A stretch of 64,000 nt of DNA from Hyphodiscus hymeniophilus. Its lineage: Eukaryota > Ascomycota > Leotiomycetes > Helotiales > Hyphodiscaceae. The DNA lies in contig VNKQ01000011.1 of assembly GCA_016508695.1 (NCBI GenBank), forward strand, positions 1,550,001 to 1,614,000, written 5' to 3'. How positions within the stretch are numbered: position 1 is the stretch's first letter; each line of letters starts with the position of its first letter. Shown in pieces: positions 54,286-64,000 of this stretch. The notes beneath the pieces were generated by a model. It was not told where the DNA came from and did not search any database. It saw only the letters and a list, made by a program, of their open reading frames with translations. Made by a program: the position numbers and the translations under genes.

Positions 54286-55360
54286 TCATCGAGCCGGTAA
54301 TACTCTCCTCGCATATTCCCTGATGATCCTCAAACCCTCTCTCACCAGATCTTCCACCCTCCTATCTTTCCTCCTCCGCAGCCATAAAAGCACAATACCC
54401 AGCACCACTACATCTGCTAATAAGTGCCTGATGCAAGCCCAAACGACCCACGCGATCCACCTCCCTAAACTCCTCCTCTTCTTCCCTTGGTATTCTCGTC
54501 CGGTAGAGATTTGCTCCCTCAACGCCGCAATCTCAGCGGTCATCTTCACTAGTGCTTTTTCTATCGTCGTTCTCCATTTTTTGTCCTTCTTCCCTTTCTC
54601 CCCACCACCATTGAATTCGTCGTCTTCTTCGTATGCGTTATCATATCCTAGTCTTCTCTCGGCTTCATCGTCTTGGCTCATTGGACTCAGGATTCGCATT
54701 GGACCATCATCGCCAGATTGCGGGTGTGCGAATTGACGTGGTTGCGTTGTGTAAGACGGTACGCCGTGGCCAGGTGAAGAACCAGATGAAGATGCACTGT
54801 TGTTCTTGATCTGATCCCAAACAAATTCGAGCTCCGCAACGAGTTCCCTCGCATCCCTATACACTATGAGTCTCTTTCCCAATGTGTCTCATCTCCCTCC
54901 ATTTTCCACCTCAAACTACACATCCAGGAGACAGGAAACTCACGCAGTAGTACTGGCATATTTATGCATAGTCTCAATGAGCGCCTCAATATACCTTCTC
55001 TTTGCCTCCGTCCTACTAACGCCCCTTTGCGCATCCCACGCATCCCATTTGTCCCTCTCGCGTTTCAACTCATCGCCCTCGAGCCCGTTCTCTCTACCGT
55101 CCTCGCCGTCACGGAAACTCAATGGCCGCTCCATCACCCCGTCTACGTCCCCTTCCATTGCTTGTTTGTAGAGCCCATAGAGACGCAGCCGATCGGAGGG
55201 TGGCGGGCGTGACGCGCCAGTCTTGGGGATCTTTTTAACGGTGTTGAGGGCGTGCACGAATACGCGATCTGATTGTGAGTCTATTAGCTGTTGATCTGCC
55301 TCTACGCCGTGCCTAGAAGGAGAAGAATGGCGAGGATTACATACCAACTGAGTCCGCCAT
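54286..55360 (-). CDS. Membrane-anchored acyl-CoA-binding protein (Atg37/ACBD5-like)
   Basis: Exons 55345..55360, 54944..55268 and 54286..54856 give 303 aa. Residues 5-113 are the acyl-CoA-binding domain: DRVFVHALNTVKKIPKTG, RLRLYGLYKQAMEGDVDG, an insert of about 25 residues, then WDAWDAQRGVSRTEAKRRYI. A disordered Ser/Gly/Pro-rich linker follows, then a charged coiled coil (VKMTAEIAALREQI) and one membrane segment near the C terminus (LLADVVVLGIVLLWL) followed by RRRKDRR. This architecture equals Atg37/ACBD5, a peroxisomal membrane protein that binds acyl-CoA and supports pexophagy. The 16-nt first exon MADSV is the usual start of fungal members. Confidence 0.88.
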
Positions 55361-55827
55361 CTTATCCTCGACTCAATATCAAGATTTCCACTCTACCAAG
55401 AAATCAACAAGCTAGACACGTCTCCACTTGTGGCAGTCTCAACACCTCGAAAACCAAAGCAAAGGCAATTCGCCGTCTGTTAGGATACCATATGCGCGGA
55501 GCGAATGCACGTGTATAAGAGAAAAAGTTTGTGATGATGCTTAAATGGTCAATTACTATCATGCGCTTGTGGATGGATAATGCGCCTCGCATGCTGAGGA
55601 GGGTGTGCCGAGGCCTGGAGATGGCAGGGGTGCGCCGATTTTCTCCACCGAGTCTGGGGGGAAAGATGTACGAAGGGTGCCCAAGAAACGCAGCTATTGT
55701 TAACGAATTGGATGTATAACGACTTCACGGCCACTGTCCGGCTTCTCTCAACTGTTCAAAGATACCTTTGAATATGGGAAAATCATAGCATTATTCTGGG
55801 TATCATATAACAACGCCATCCAGGCAA
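55361..55827. other. Intergenic, no gene seen
   Basis: About 470 bases upstream of the Atg37-like gene and downstream of the RNase III gene, both on the minus strand. No supportable frame. Confidence 0.45.
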
Positions 55828-57094
55828 TCAGGTGCTTTCCAACGCCTCTCTTTCTCGCTCTATCTGTGCATCATGAAGTTTCTTCTTGTCCGTAAGCTCC
55901 TTCATCAACTTTTTATTATCCAGCGCCATCTGAGCCGCTCTCTGGCCAGCATCCTTCTTTCCATTCCCTTTGCCATACCCCAATTGCAATTCTTTCTTTC
56001 CGTAACCATCGAGATAGACACCGATAGTGAAGAGAGGCAGCTTATTGGAACGATCCTTCTTCGTTGGAGCGGCTTCTCTGTATGCCAGCCTGATGCCCTT
56101 CGAACCCAACAACTTCTGCAGTTGGTCTTTGGGCCCTAATTCAACAGTAGTAGAAGAGCGGATCTCGACGTTGTCAACTGCTCCACGAAGATTCCACATC
56201 GGACTATCGAATTTCGGGTTCCTCTCCCCTTCAACAATGTCCTTCTTCAGCTCAAGGGCCCAGAGCTGCTTCAACCACTCCGTGACACGCGCCACACCAT
56301 TCTCGGGGTCCGAAAGGACAACAGCCGCAACGTAGGCCTCAAAGATGTCTCCCATGATCTTGGTCATATCCTGGTCTTTGGTCGGGTGCTTGGAGTCTAG
56401 GTATTCTTGGGGGATCCGAGCCCGTTGATCAAAACCATAGTAGCGGGCATAGGCGGCAAGGGTGAGGTTTTTGACACATCGTTCGCTAAAAGCTAATTAG
56501 CAAGTATCCAAGAGCCTACAAAGAAACTTCAGGATTGGTGCGTTGTCTTAGGACGTACCGTAGTTGAGAGGTTTTGCCAGGTGAGAAAGCGGGGAAGGTT
56601 TGAGCAATGAGAAGCGTGCAAGTGAGCTCGAGATATGAGTCGCCAACCCATTCGAGTCGTTCGTAGCTGAGATCTCCAGCTCGTCCTGCCGTTATGCCCT
56701 GGTGGGTGAAAACCGCAGTTTCGAGAGTGATGTCGAGGATCTGAGGAAGGGCGGGGAACTTGACGGGGATTTCGGATGCCTTCCACGCTGAGACAGTGAA
56801 AGCAGGAATCGACTTTGGCAGCTTTGAGACATTGGCTCTATATATTGATAGCATACCATCGGCAGCAGCTTGCCAGTCAAGAGCCAATTGGAGCTCTGAA
56901 AGATGTCCATATGCTTCCTCGCCCATATATTCCTTTATATCATCGTTATCGTCACTAGCACCATGATTCAGGACCTCGTTGACTGCGTGCATGAGGTTGG
57001 TGATTTTCGAGCCGAGCGCATCATCAGCTGCGATACGCCGCTTCTTACTTGCAGTGTCGACAGCATCTTGGGAATGCTCTCTCTTTGTCGACAT
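55828..57094 (-). CDS. RNase III (Rnt1-like) with dsRBD
   Basis: Exons 56559..57094 and 55828..56485 give 397 aa; the 73-bp intron (GTACGT...TTTTAG, phase 2) joins TSQLR to ERCVKNLTLAAYARYYG. The RNase III domain (about residues 115-250) shows the signature YERLEWVGDSYLEL, with the acidic glutamate and aspartate used for metal binding, and the second catalytic cluster KIMGDIFEAYVAAVV. The dsRNA-binding domain follows at about 285-370 (DQLQKLLGSKGI, LGYGKGNGKKDAGQRAAQMAL). Yeast Rnt1 trims pre-rRNA, snRNA and snoRNA precursors in the nucleus. The N terminus has a KKRR nuclear signal. A 34-bp intron alternative was rejected. Confidence 0.92.
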
Positions 57095-57679
57095 TGTTGG
57101 AGATGCGGGTTTTTGAAAAATTCACCGGGATGAGGAGCTGTGGACGGAGGTCGGTACTGATAGTTTCCCGCTCTCCGCTAGCTTAGACATGGCAGCCCCC
57201 GCAAGCTAGTCCGCTAGCTCACTAACCTTAATGCTGAGGGAGCTGCAAATGCGTCAGGTGGTATAAATACCTATAGATATTTGAGCGATCTGGATGCTTC
57301 TTTCAATGTTTGTATTCAAATGCCGAAACTTGTGACATTCTGATTGCTTAAATACTTAGAGTGAGCAGCATGTCGATCCAAAAATGTACAATGTCAGACT
57401 GTGGTTCCTTCAAAATTATTGCACGATTCGGAAACCGATAAAAATATAAGAAGTTGAATAATAACCCAGTGACCCAGTCACTCAAATATTCTGGTGATTC
57501 TGATACGAACATATGGACCTTGAAACTCAAAAAGCCATGAATTGGATTATCAAAATGCCTCCAAAATATTGGACTTATCCACTAGCCATTCCTGGCCTAG
57601 GTCGTGATGGGATGAGCTTAATTATCCCAAACGTCTACCATATGAAAAGCTCCAGCATTCCGTTCCATCCAACGACAGA
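57095..57679. other. Divergent promoter region, RNase III / mS33
   Basis: About 585 bases between two divergent start codons. The open frame starting at 57513 runs through the mS33 5' leader in another frame and is not coding. Confidence 0.5.
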
Positions 57680-58156
57680 ATGTCCGTTCCACGCTCCAGG
57701 ATATTGGACCTGCTCAAGGTAGACTCCTTGTGTTCCCTTCTGAATCGCTCCGAAGCTAATCAACAACGTCGAAGGTCCAATGCCGAATCTTCAACCACAC
57801 CTTTAACCCCGAGAGATTACGAACAGGAAACAAGATTCTACGACAACGACTGAAGGGTCCCGCTTTGGCAGCTTATTATCCGCAAAAGATGGCTACGATC
57901 CCGGACCTGCAGAGGGCTTATGCGGCAGAAGGCTTGGAGACTATCAATGAACCTGAGGATGATCGGAGGGAACATATTAGAATGTATGACCATGCTGCTC
58001 TGACAGAATGGACATATGTTAATGGATTCACAGTCTCAAGGCAAGAGGGAAGGGAGCGCCAAAGAAGCAGCGGACGCCGAATGGTATGGAAGAAGACTCT
58101 GGACCCTTTTCGATTGATATTAACGATTGGCAGAAAGCAAGAAAAAGAAGCGATAG
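57680..58156 (+). CDS. RSM27: Mitochondrial small-subunit ribosomal protein mS33 (Rsm27)
   Basis: Four exons, 57680..57718, 57775..57983, 58034..58083 and 58134..58156, with introns of 56, 50 and 50 bp, give a 106-aa protein. Splicing rebuilds the family pattern exactly: MSVPRSRILDLLK, then VQCRIFNHTFNPERLRTGN, RQRLKGPALAAYYPQK, REHIRILKARGKGAPKKQR and the basic end TPNESKKKKR. The last exon is 23 nt. Intron phases are 0, 2 and 1. The protein is a component of the mitoribosomal small subunit head; like other mS33 proteins it lacks an obvious cleavable presequence. Three small introns in 107 codons make the gene easy to miss: the open frames that run through it carry false tails. Confidence 0.93.
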
Positions 58157-59167
58157 ACATGGACAATGGGATCAGTGGGCGGACTTGTATGGAATACTAC
58201 ATAGATGTAGGAATATTGGCGTTGCGGGAAGATCTGGAAGTATGTTGTCTCGATGCTTCCTCAAACTCCGAAGGCAATCTATACCATTATCAGAATTGCA
58301 GACCATAAGATATGCGTGCAGTCTGGTCTTCCAAGGAATGTCAAGTATGGGATTCCTGCATGGTCATTGTAGAAAGAATACTTTCTTCATCTCCACATAC
58401 AGCAGTAGGTCTTTCCAAGACTGCTTCCAATCTTCGTCATCCGCCCTTTTGGTCATTAGACTTTCATTTCTCGTGCTAAAGCTCCGCCCTCTACCGTCGA
58501 GCTATCTCTACCGTAGGAAGCAATTTTCCATTCAAATGAGCTTTCCACACAAAGCAGGCTTATTTTGAGAAGACCTCTTATAAGAAGATACATGGAACTT
58601 CTGGCGGGACTAGAAACCGCTGCTTCTAGTTGCAACTCAAAGCTGGGGGTAACTTGTAGTATCCAAGAACGGCCGAACCCCCTGGCAAATCGAATTTGTT
58701 TCTTTAAGTAGATAAATACACAGCATAAAGCAAAGCCTCTCAAATTCAAAGCATTTTCATAGGCCATATCAAGGGGCAGAAATTCACTGCGTGCTTAGCG
58801 CGGTATGGTTCCGCAAGGCGATTTGCTGGGCTTGCCGATGTAAATACTTGCTTCCTCAATCTCGCCCACAATTTGACTTCAGTAACTTCAAATCAGAAAG
58901 CAAGAACCCTCCAACACCCATCTTGGTGGAAGCAACACTTTTAGGTGCACCTTCCTCATCTATCATCTATCATCCAGATCTACGACTCTTATCTAGTTGT
59001 TGATCTTCGCCCCCTTCCTTTCTTCCTCACCATCTACAAATCTACTTCTCCGCCCACAACGCGTCGAGCCATCTCTCTACGACGTTTATCTTCGTGTCCC
59101 GGTAGCCAATTCCATCTGCCACTTAGACAATCACCTCCACGAAGATACTCGCAGATCATTGCCCACC
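58157..59167. other. Intergenic / 5' leader of the PUF gene
   Basis: About 1 kb. The last 150-200 bases are CT-rich, as expected for the 5' leader of the Pumilio gene. The frame at 58086-58568 is read-through past the mS33 intron 3 and is not supported. Confidence 0.5.
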
Positions 59168-61978
59168 ATGTCTGCCAACACATTCACGGGTTCTCCGACC
59201 TTACGTCGGTCTATGGGAAGAAGCAACTCTGAGAACATCTCTGCCTCCGAGGACAAGCTCACCGGTCGAACAGTAAGTCATCATACCTGTACCATCAATT
59301 TCACATCCAGAACTTCACATTGGAGCTCGCGCTGTCATACATTTTGGCCTCAGCGACTCGGACGCTTCTGCATCCATTACTGTCCTACGCCTTAACACCT
59401 ACCTCAAGTTTGTTCTTAGGTGCAAATCCTCCGGGGCAATTGCATCTTCTCACTCTTCTTCATATAGCTGATCACCTCTGTAATTTAGGAAGTTGCAAAA
59501 TCTCTCAAGAAAGGTACCACGGTTTTGACTTCGTCTAAGCTCGGAAATCAAGCTCCAAAGGTCAGTCCTTCACTACCTCATCTTTTCATTTGTTCGTGGA
59601 TTTGCTGACAGTCATCGCAGATGAATGTCAACAGCGATTCTACTCCGTCTGTCGAAGTTTCGAACCCAATGGACAAGCTCCTTGCCAAGCTCTCCGAGCA
59701 AAGTGCTGCTATTTCCAAACAAACTGAGGCTCTCAAGGAGGACAACGCCGCATACATTCGCACTGTCGACTATGTTTCTGCCAATAGCTCTGTTCCATTG
59801 ACGCCCGCCGAGGAAAGCTTCAACCAAAGCACGGCTCCGACTACAAGCCCTCCAAGCCTTGCTAGTGATGGCATGTCTGCAGATGAAGTCCTTCGCCTCA
59901 AGCTTGAACTGGAAGCTGCTAAAGGCAAGATTGCTCGTATGGATGAGGAGCTTGCGCAGAGTCGGATCACAAAGCATACCATTGATCAAGTAATTGGCTC
60001 GGCATCAGAGGCTGACTTTCCAATGGGTAATCATGCCGAAGTTGATCCTCGCTTCAATGCTGTGCCTTCTGGTATCAATCCTGGTAGTCGGCCTCAAGCT
60101 TATCGCGACAACTCATGGGCAGCTCAAGATGATGCTCGTTCTGATACTAGTGATGCCTTGTCTGCTGGCGGATTCAATCGTGCTCGTGCTATTTGGCACA
60201 GTGGGGACAAGCCACACTTCTCCGCCATGCAGCAAGGTCCTGTCCAAGGAGGCTTTCAGCAACCATCTGGAGAACTTGCACAAGCTCAATACATGAGCCG
60301 CAGCTTTGGTCAGCCATTTGTCGACGCAGGTGAGCAGTATTCCCCAGCTTTGCCAGCTTTCCGTGAGCATCGCATCATGTCAGAGCATGATACCATGATG
60401 GCACCGCCTGCTCGTCGACCCAACGCCGGTACTCGATTCAACCACCGAAATGTTGGATCCCTTCCATACGCTGGTAGCAACTGCTCCTACGATGGCTACA
60501 CTCCCAGTTCAACGCCTTTTGGATCGTTTGGTGGCATGGGGTCTGGAAATTCAATGGGTATGGGCATGAACCTTGGTGGTGGAATGTCTACTGCCATGGC
60601 CGCTGGTATGGGTGGAATGTATGGCGGATATCAACCTCAACCAATTGGTACTCCACTCTCCCCACATGCCCCCGAGTTCAATGCTTCTGGCTCGGTTTGG
60701 AAGAACGAAGTACGTACCTCAACCTTTTAGATTTCCGTTTAATCACTGACACCCTTTATAGGCTGTTGCTACCGAAGGCCAGACTTATCTACCAACTACT
60801 GAGCCTCTCAATTACCGTCGTCTCCTTGATCGCACGGTAAATTGCAACTGGAAGTACATCGTTGACAAGATTGTTTGCAACAACGATCAGCAAGCCTCCA
60901 TCTTCTTGCAACAAAAGCTCAAGGTCGGTACAACCGAACAGAAGTACGACATTGTTGAGGCAATCGTCGCTCAGGCCTATCCATTGATGGTCAATCGATT
61001 CGGTAACTTCCTGGTCCAGCGCTGCTTCGAACACGGAACTCCAGAGCAAGTTATCAAGATTGCAGAATCCATTCGTGGTAACACCTTAAACCTCTCAATG
61101 GATGCGTTTGGCTGTCATGTCGTTCAGAAGGCCTTTGATTCCGTCCCTGAGGACTACAAGGCTATTATGGTTCATGAACTTCTTCGTCGTATTCCGGAAA
61201 CTGTTATTCATCGATATGCTTGTCATGTCTGGCAAAAGCTCTTCGAGCTCCGGTGGACCGAATCTCCCCCTCAGATCATGAAGTACGTCAACGAAGCTCT
61301 TCGCGGCATGTGGCACGAGGTTGCTCTCGGAGAGACAGGCAGTTTGGTTGTTCAGAACATCTTTGAGAATTGCCTCGAAGAAGACAAGGTAAGGTTCATC
61401 TTTCTCTCTCCTCGAGTACAAGACTGATTTGAAATCAGCGTTCCTGCATTGAAGAAGTCCTTGCTAGCATTGACATTGTTGCTCACGGTCAATTCGGTAA
61501 CTGGTGCATTCAACATATTTGCGAACATGGTGTTCCAGCGGATCGCAGCCGAGCCATTGATCATGTCATCCGCTATGCTTCCGAGTACAGCATGGATCAA
61601 TTTGCTTCCAAGGTCGTAGAGAAGTGTCTCAAGATTGGTGGTATCGACTTCCTCAGTCGCTACCTGGACCGAGTCTGTGAGGGTCGGCACGATCGTCCTC
61701 GCATCCCTCTCATTGACATCGCAAGCGATCAATACGGCAACTACCTCATCCAGTACATTCTCACCCATTCCAACCCCCAGCATCGTGAAATTGTTGCCCA
61801 GCACATTCGCAAGCATATGGTCTCTCTCCGTGGATCCAAGTTCGGATCTCGTGTTGGTATGCTCTGCACCAACCCTGCTATCCAAACTCGTCCAGGCCCT
61901 GGTGTTGGTGCTGCTATCGGCCCTCCCAACCCTCGTATGCCGCAGCCAAACCCTCGTTATCCCGGTGCTTATCGTTAA
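59168..61978 (+). CDS. Pumilio-family (PUF) RNA-binding protein
   Basis: Exons 59168..59272, 59489..59560, 59621..60709, 60762..61388 and 61439..61978 give 810 aa. PUF proteins bind 3' UTRs of target mRNAs and control their decay, translation or localisation. The N-terminal half is low complexity: a Ser-rich start, a short coiled coil with LRLKLELEAAKGKIARMDEEL, then Gly/Met-rich stretches. The PUF repeats start at about residue 445 and include VNRFGNFLVQRCFEHG, MDAFGCHVVQKAFDS, IHRYACHVWQKLFEL, AHGQFGNWCIQHICEHG, MDQFASKVVEKCLK and SDQYGNYLIQYIL, the helix residues that read RNA bases. The start lies in CCCACCATGTC. Two upstream exons (35 and 24 codons) are in phase and needed to reach this ATG. 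Confidence 0.93.
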
Positions 61979-63244
61979 GCAATGACACCCACACCTTGCT
62001 CGACTTGCTTCTTGCTTCGTCTTATTGCTTCTTGTGTCTCTGTTCACCTCACGATCTTTACGGGTAGACACGATCAATGTTATGGAACGATCATAACAGT
62101 ACGACATATTCCCACCGGCTCTGTCTCACATTCTGGTTTTGGTCCTTCACATCTAGGGATGACTCGATTGGCTCTCCTCCAACCCGGCGGAAGTCAGTTT
62201 AGACCTTGCATTGTCTCCCTTGTTTGTCTACGCAACCTTCGTCAAACGTCGACCACGATATTTCCATTCTTGTTTTACTCAACATTTTCTCAGGCAACTA
62301 TCCTGCCATCACGGACCACTCTACACCGAAGAATCACCTGATCTTCCGGGGTTTGGACATAACATAGTTACTGGAAATTCGGCTTTCGCATCTTGTTGTC
62401 CTGGAATAGTTCATTGATGCCTTGACTGGCATCTTTGCCCTACTTCTGTCTTGACTGCTGCTGCTTTGCCGGTTTGTGTGGATTTATAATTGCTTCGGCT
62501 TGTCTCTTTCTGATATTGATTGGTGGTGCGTGTTCAGAAGATGGTATCTCCTTCTATTCTGCATACCAGCAGATTAAAATGTAGGCAGATGAAGACTGCT
62601 ATTAGGCTTTCATGTTTCTTCTTGCTGCTGATTGTCAACAGACATCCACCACAACAGCTTTGTTATTTAGTCAGTCGTTACAGATTAGAACAAAACAAAC
62701 TGCTGTCATCATTCTGGATCCATTCGGCGCGATTTTCTTGATAACCGTATCTTCGACTTGTAGAACGGAATAGAAGCAGACGTGATCTTCTACTGCTGTG
62801 TGGTTCCCCACTCCAGCTCGATTGAATCGGGGGTGAAGTGTCTCAATTTTACCAATATTGTATACTTTGTTAACACTATTATCCGGCACCGAGAAGTATC
62901 GTGTGACGCGCAGTTCGTTGGGCAAGTTGAGATGATGCTCAAGACGTAAGGCAAATTCCGCACGGTCTCCCTTGTTGATTTATCATTGAATTGGTAAATT
63001 ATATGTTGTGAATTTGTTGCGCTCCATCTACTTTTTTCCATCTCCGTAGAGGAGAACGTTGTGTGGGCAATTTCTGCAATATGTATGTAAGGAAGTATGT
63101 CCAATTGCTTCCGGTTCCTGGATCCCAGCAAAATTAACGCCGCCCATGCATTGATGCCTCTTCAACATTTCCTCCATATCTTCCATTGAAACTCTTTATG
63201 CTCCCACTTCCACGCTTTTTGCCTTCCTGCAACTAGAGCCTCAC
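61979..63244. other. 3' region of the PUF gene, no further gene seen
   Basis: About 1.27 kb between convergent genes. It is T/C-rich for the first 500 bases, as in a long 3' UTR. No supportable coding frame on either strand. Confidence 0.5.
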
Positions 63245-63857
63245 CTATTCTGGAAACTCCTGCACAATAACTTCATCCCTACGATCGCCAAAGGTGCCTC
63301 CTGCTTCGCCTTGCACCACATCCTCCGGTATCTCCTTCTCCCACGGCTTCCTGCGTTTCTTCGCCACGGGCTTGGTTGCTTTCTCGGGGACGAGAGTCGG
63401 GGGATCTCCTGAATGCCAGGGATTGGCGCCCCGGACGTTATGAGGGCCACAATCTCGGCGAAGGTCGGGGGGTAGGGCGCTGTGGCGGGGTTGGAGGGGA
63501 GACATTCGTGTCCGTGGCTGAGTTTGGGGATGCGTCATTGGGGGATATGGAGAGAGGGACGGAGGGTATCTGGGAGCCAGACGGCCTGCGGAGTTGGTGG
63601 AGGGGAGCTTGTGAGGCTTCTGTTTCCGTTCCTGCTTCTGTGACTTCGGACAGAGATATTGGCTTGTTTGAAGCAGAAATCGAGTTCAAGCTCGGCTCGT
63701 AGTAATCGTCGGGTTTGGAGGCGAGGTAGGCTTTGTAGGCGTCGAAATCGATGGGGATGTTCTTCTTGCGCGCGAGGTAGAAGACCTGGGCGCGGAGGGT
63801 CAATTCGTGGATCTGAGAGGCGTCGGTTGCTGGGCCGAGGATTGCGCGAAGTCCGAT
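63245..63857 (-). CDS. Pex39-like KPWE-motif protein, partial and frame-broken
   Basis: The gene continues beyond the right edge: an acceptor (CATCCAG) precedes codons from 63857, and no ATG is found upstream in the window. Readable parts in order: IHELTLRAQVFYLARKKNI and FDAYKAYLASKPDDYYEP in one frame; PTFAEIVALITSGAPIPGI in a second; then a third with VPEKATKPVAKKRRKPWEKE and the end VIVQEFPE. The pairing of a PTFAEIVALITSG-x-PIPGI block with a C-terminal RKPWE is the hallmark of the Pex39/C6orf226/YJR012C group of peroxisome import factors. The frame changes near 63478 and near the five-C run at about 63406-63410 each need one extra base, so they look like base-calling errors or recent damage. 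Family call moderately confident. Confidence 0.6.
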
Positions 63858-64000
63858 CTGGATGTCAGAGTAAGCAAACGCTCTTCAGCTCGTTTCTGGA
63901 TGTGAGTTTCTTGGACTCGTGTGGTGATGGAATATTATCGTGATGCCGAGGCTGAAGTTGCAAAACCGCTGAGCAGAAATGAGAGATGAGAGATGGACTT
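63858..64000. other. Intron or 5' region of the right-edge gene
   Basis: Probably an intron of the KPWE-motif gene, whose first exon lies outside the window. Confidence 0.4.

Noticed and set aside
56486..56519. 34-bp intron in the RNase III gene
   Set aside because: In phase but shorter than fungal introns normally are; the GTACGT donor at 56558 gives a normal 73-bp intron and a better protein match.
58086..58568. 160-codon frame after mS33
   Set aside because: It begins inside mS33 intron 3 and has no domain; the spliced mS33 model explains the locus.
1..64000. Secondary metabolite cluster, CRISPR array or intact transposon
   Set aside because: No PKS, NRPS, terpene cyclase or cytochrome P450 seen; no spaced direct repeats of CRISPR type; no transposase, reverse transcriptase or paired terminal repeats recognised.

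Overview
The window is nuclear DNA of a filamentous ascomycete (Pezizomycotina). The evidence is short GT-AG introns (mostly 46-95 bp) with CTAAC/CTGAC-like branch sites, two HET-domain genes, and a set of clear ascomycete housekeeping genes: NOP2, HSP60, cofilin, Byr4, XRCC4, Atg37-like ACBP, RNase III, mS33 and a Pumilio protein. A leotiomycete is my best guess, from the look of the proteins only. All exon models below were built by hand from splice signals and frame continuity.

Layout. 0.6-10.8 kb is accessory: a fungal amidoligase with a probable hidden last exon, a CorA-like membrane protein, a decayed FLR1-like multidrug transporter pseudogene and a HET gene. 11.7-17.2 kb and 33.9-40.7 kb hold seven small genes that each start with a Myb/SANT-like domain followed by a charged low-complexity tail. 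Between these two groups lie NOP2, GET5, cofilin and HSP60, a gene-poor stretch (24.8-27.5 kb) and a five-exon nuclear-type protein (27.5-30.4 kb) with a possibly related domain. 43.2-48.3 kb carries Byr4 (mitotic-exit GAP subunit) and XRCC4 (end joining). 49.4-51.6 kb holds a second HET gene. 52.2-63.9 kb holds an unidentified coiled-coil protein, a GFA fragment, the Atg37-like ACBP, an RNase III, mitochondrial mS33, a PUF RNA-binding protein and a 5'-truncated Pex39-like (KPWE) gene.

The most interesting feature is the Myb-like family array: seven divergent members within 29 kb. Six of them carry a phase-0 intron at exactly the same place, just before the [IV]D-x-x-x-VA motif, so they descend from one gene by local duplication while their tails diverged almost completely. 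Two members still share a KKEVGSGTN motif, one has a GC-AG intron, and one has gained an octapeptide repeat and a new C-terminal domain.

Other notable points: cofilin has an exon consisting only of its ATG, HSP60 and mS33 have last exons of 20 and 23 nt, and single-base frame breaks at or near homopolymers in GET5 and the Pex39-like gene look like assembly errors. No tRNA, rRNA, CRISPR, intact transposon or biosynthetic cluster was recognised.
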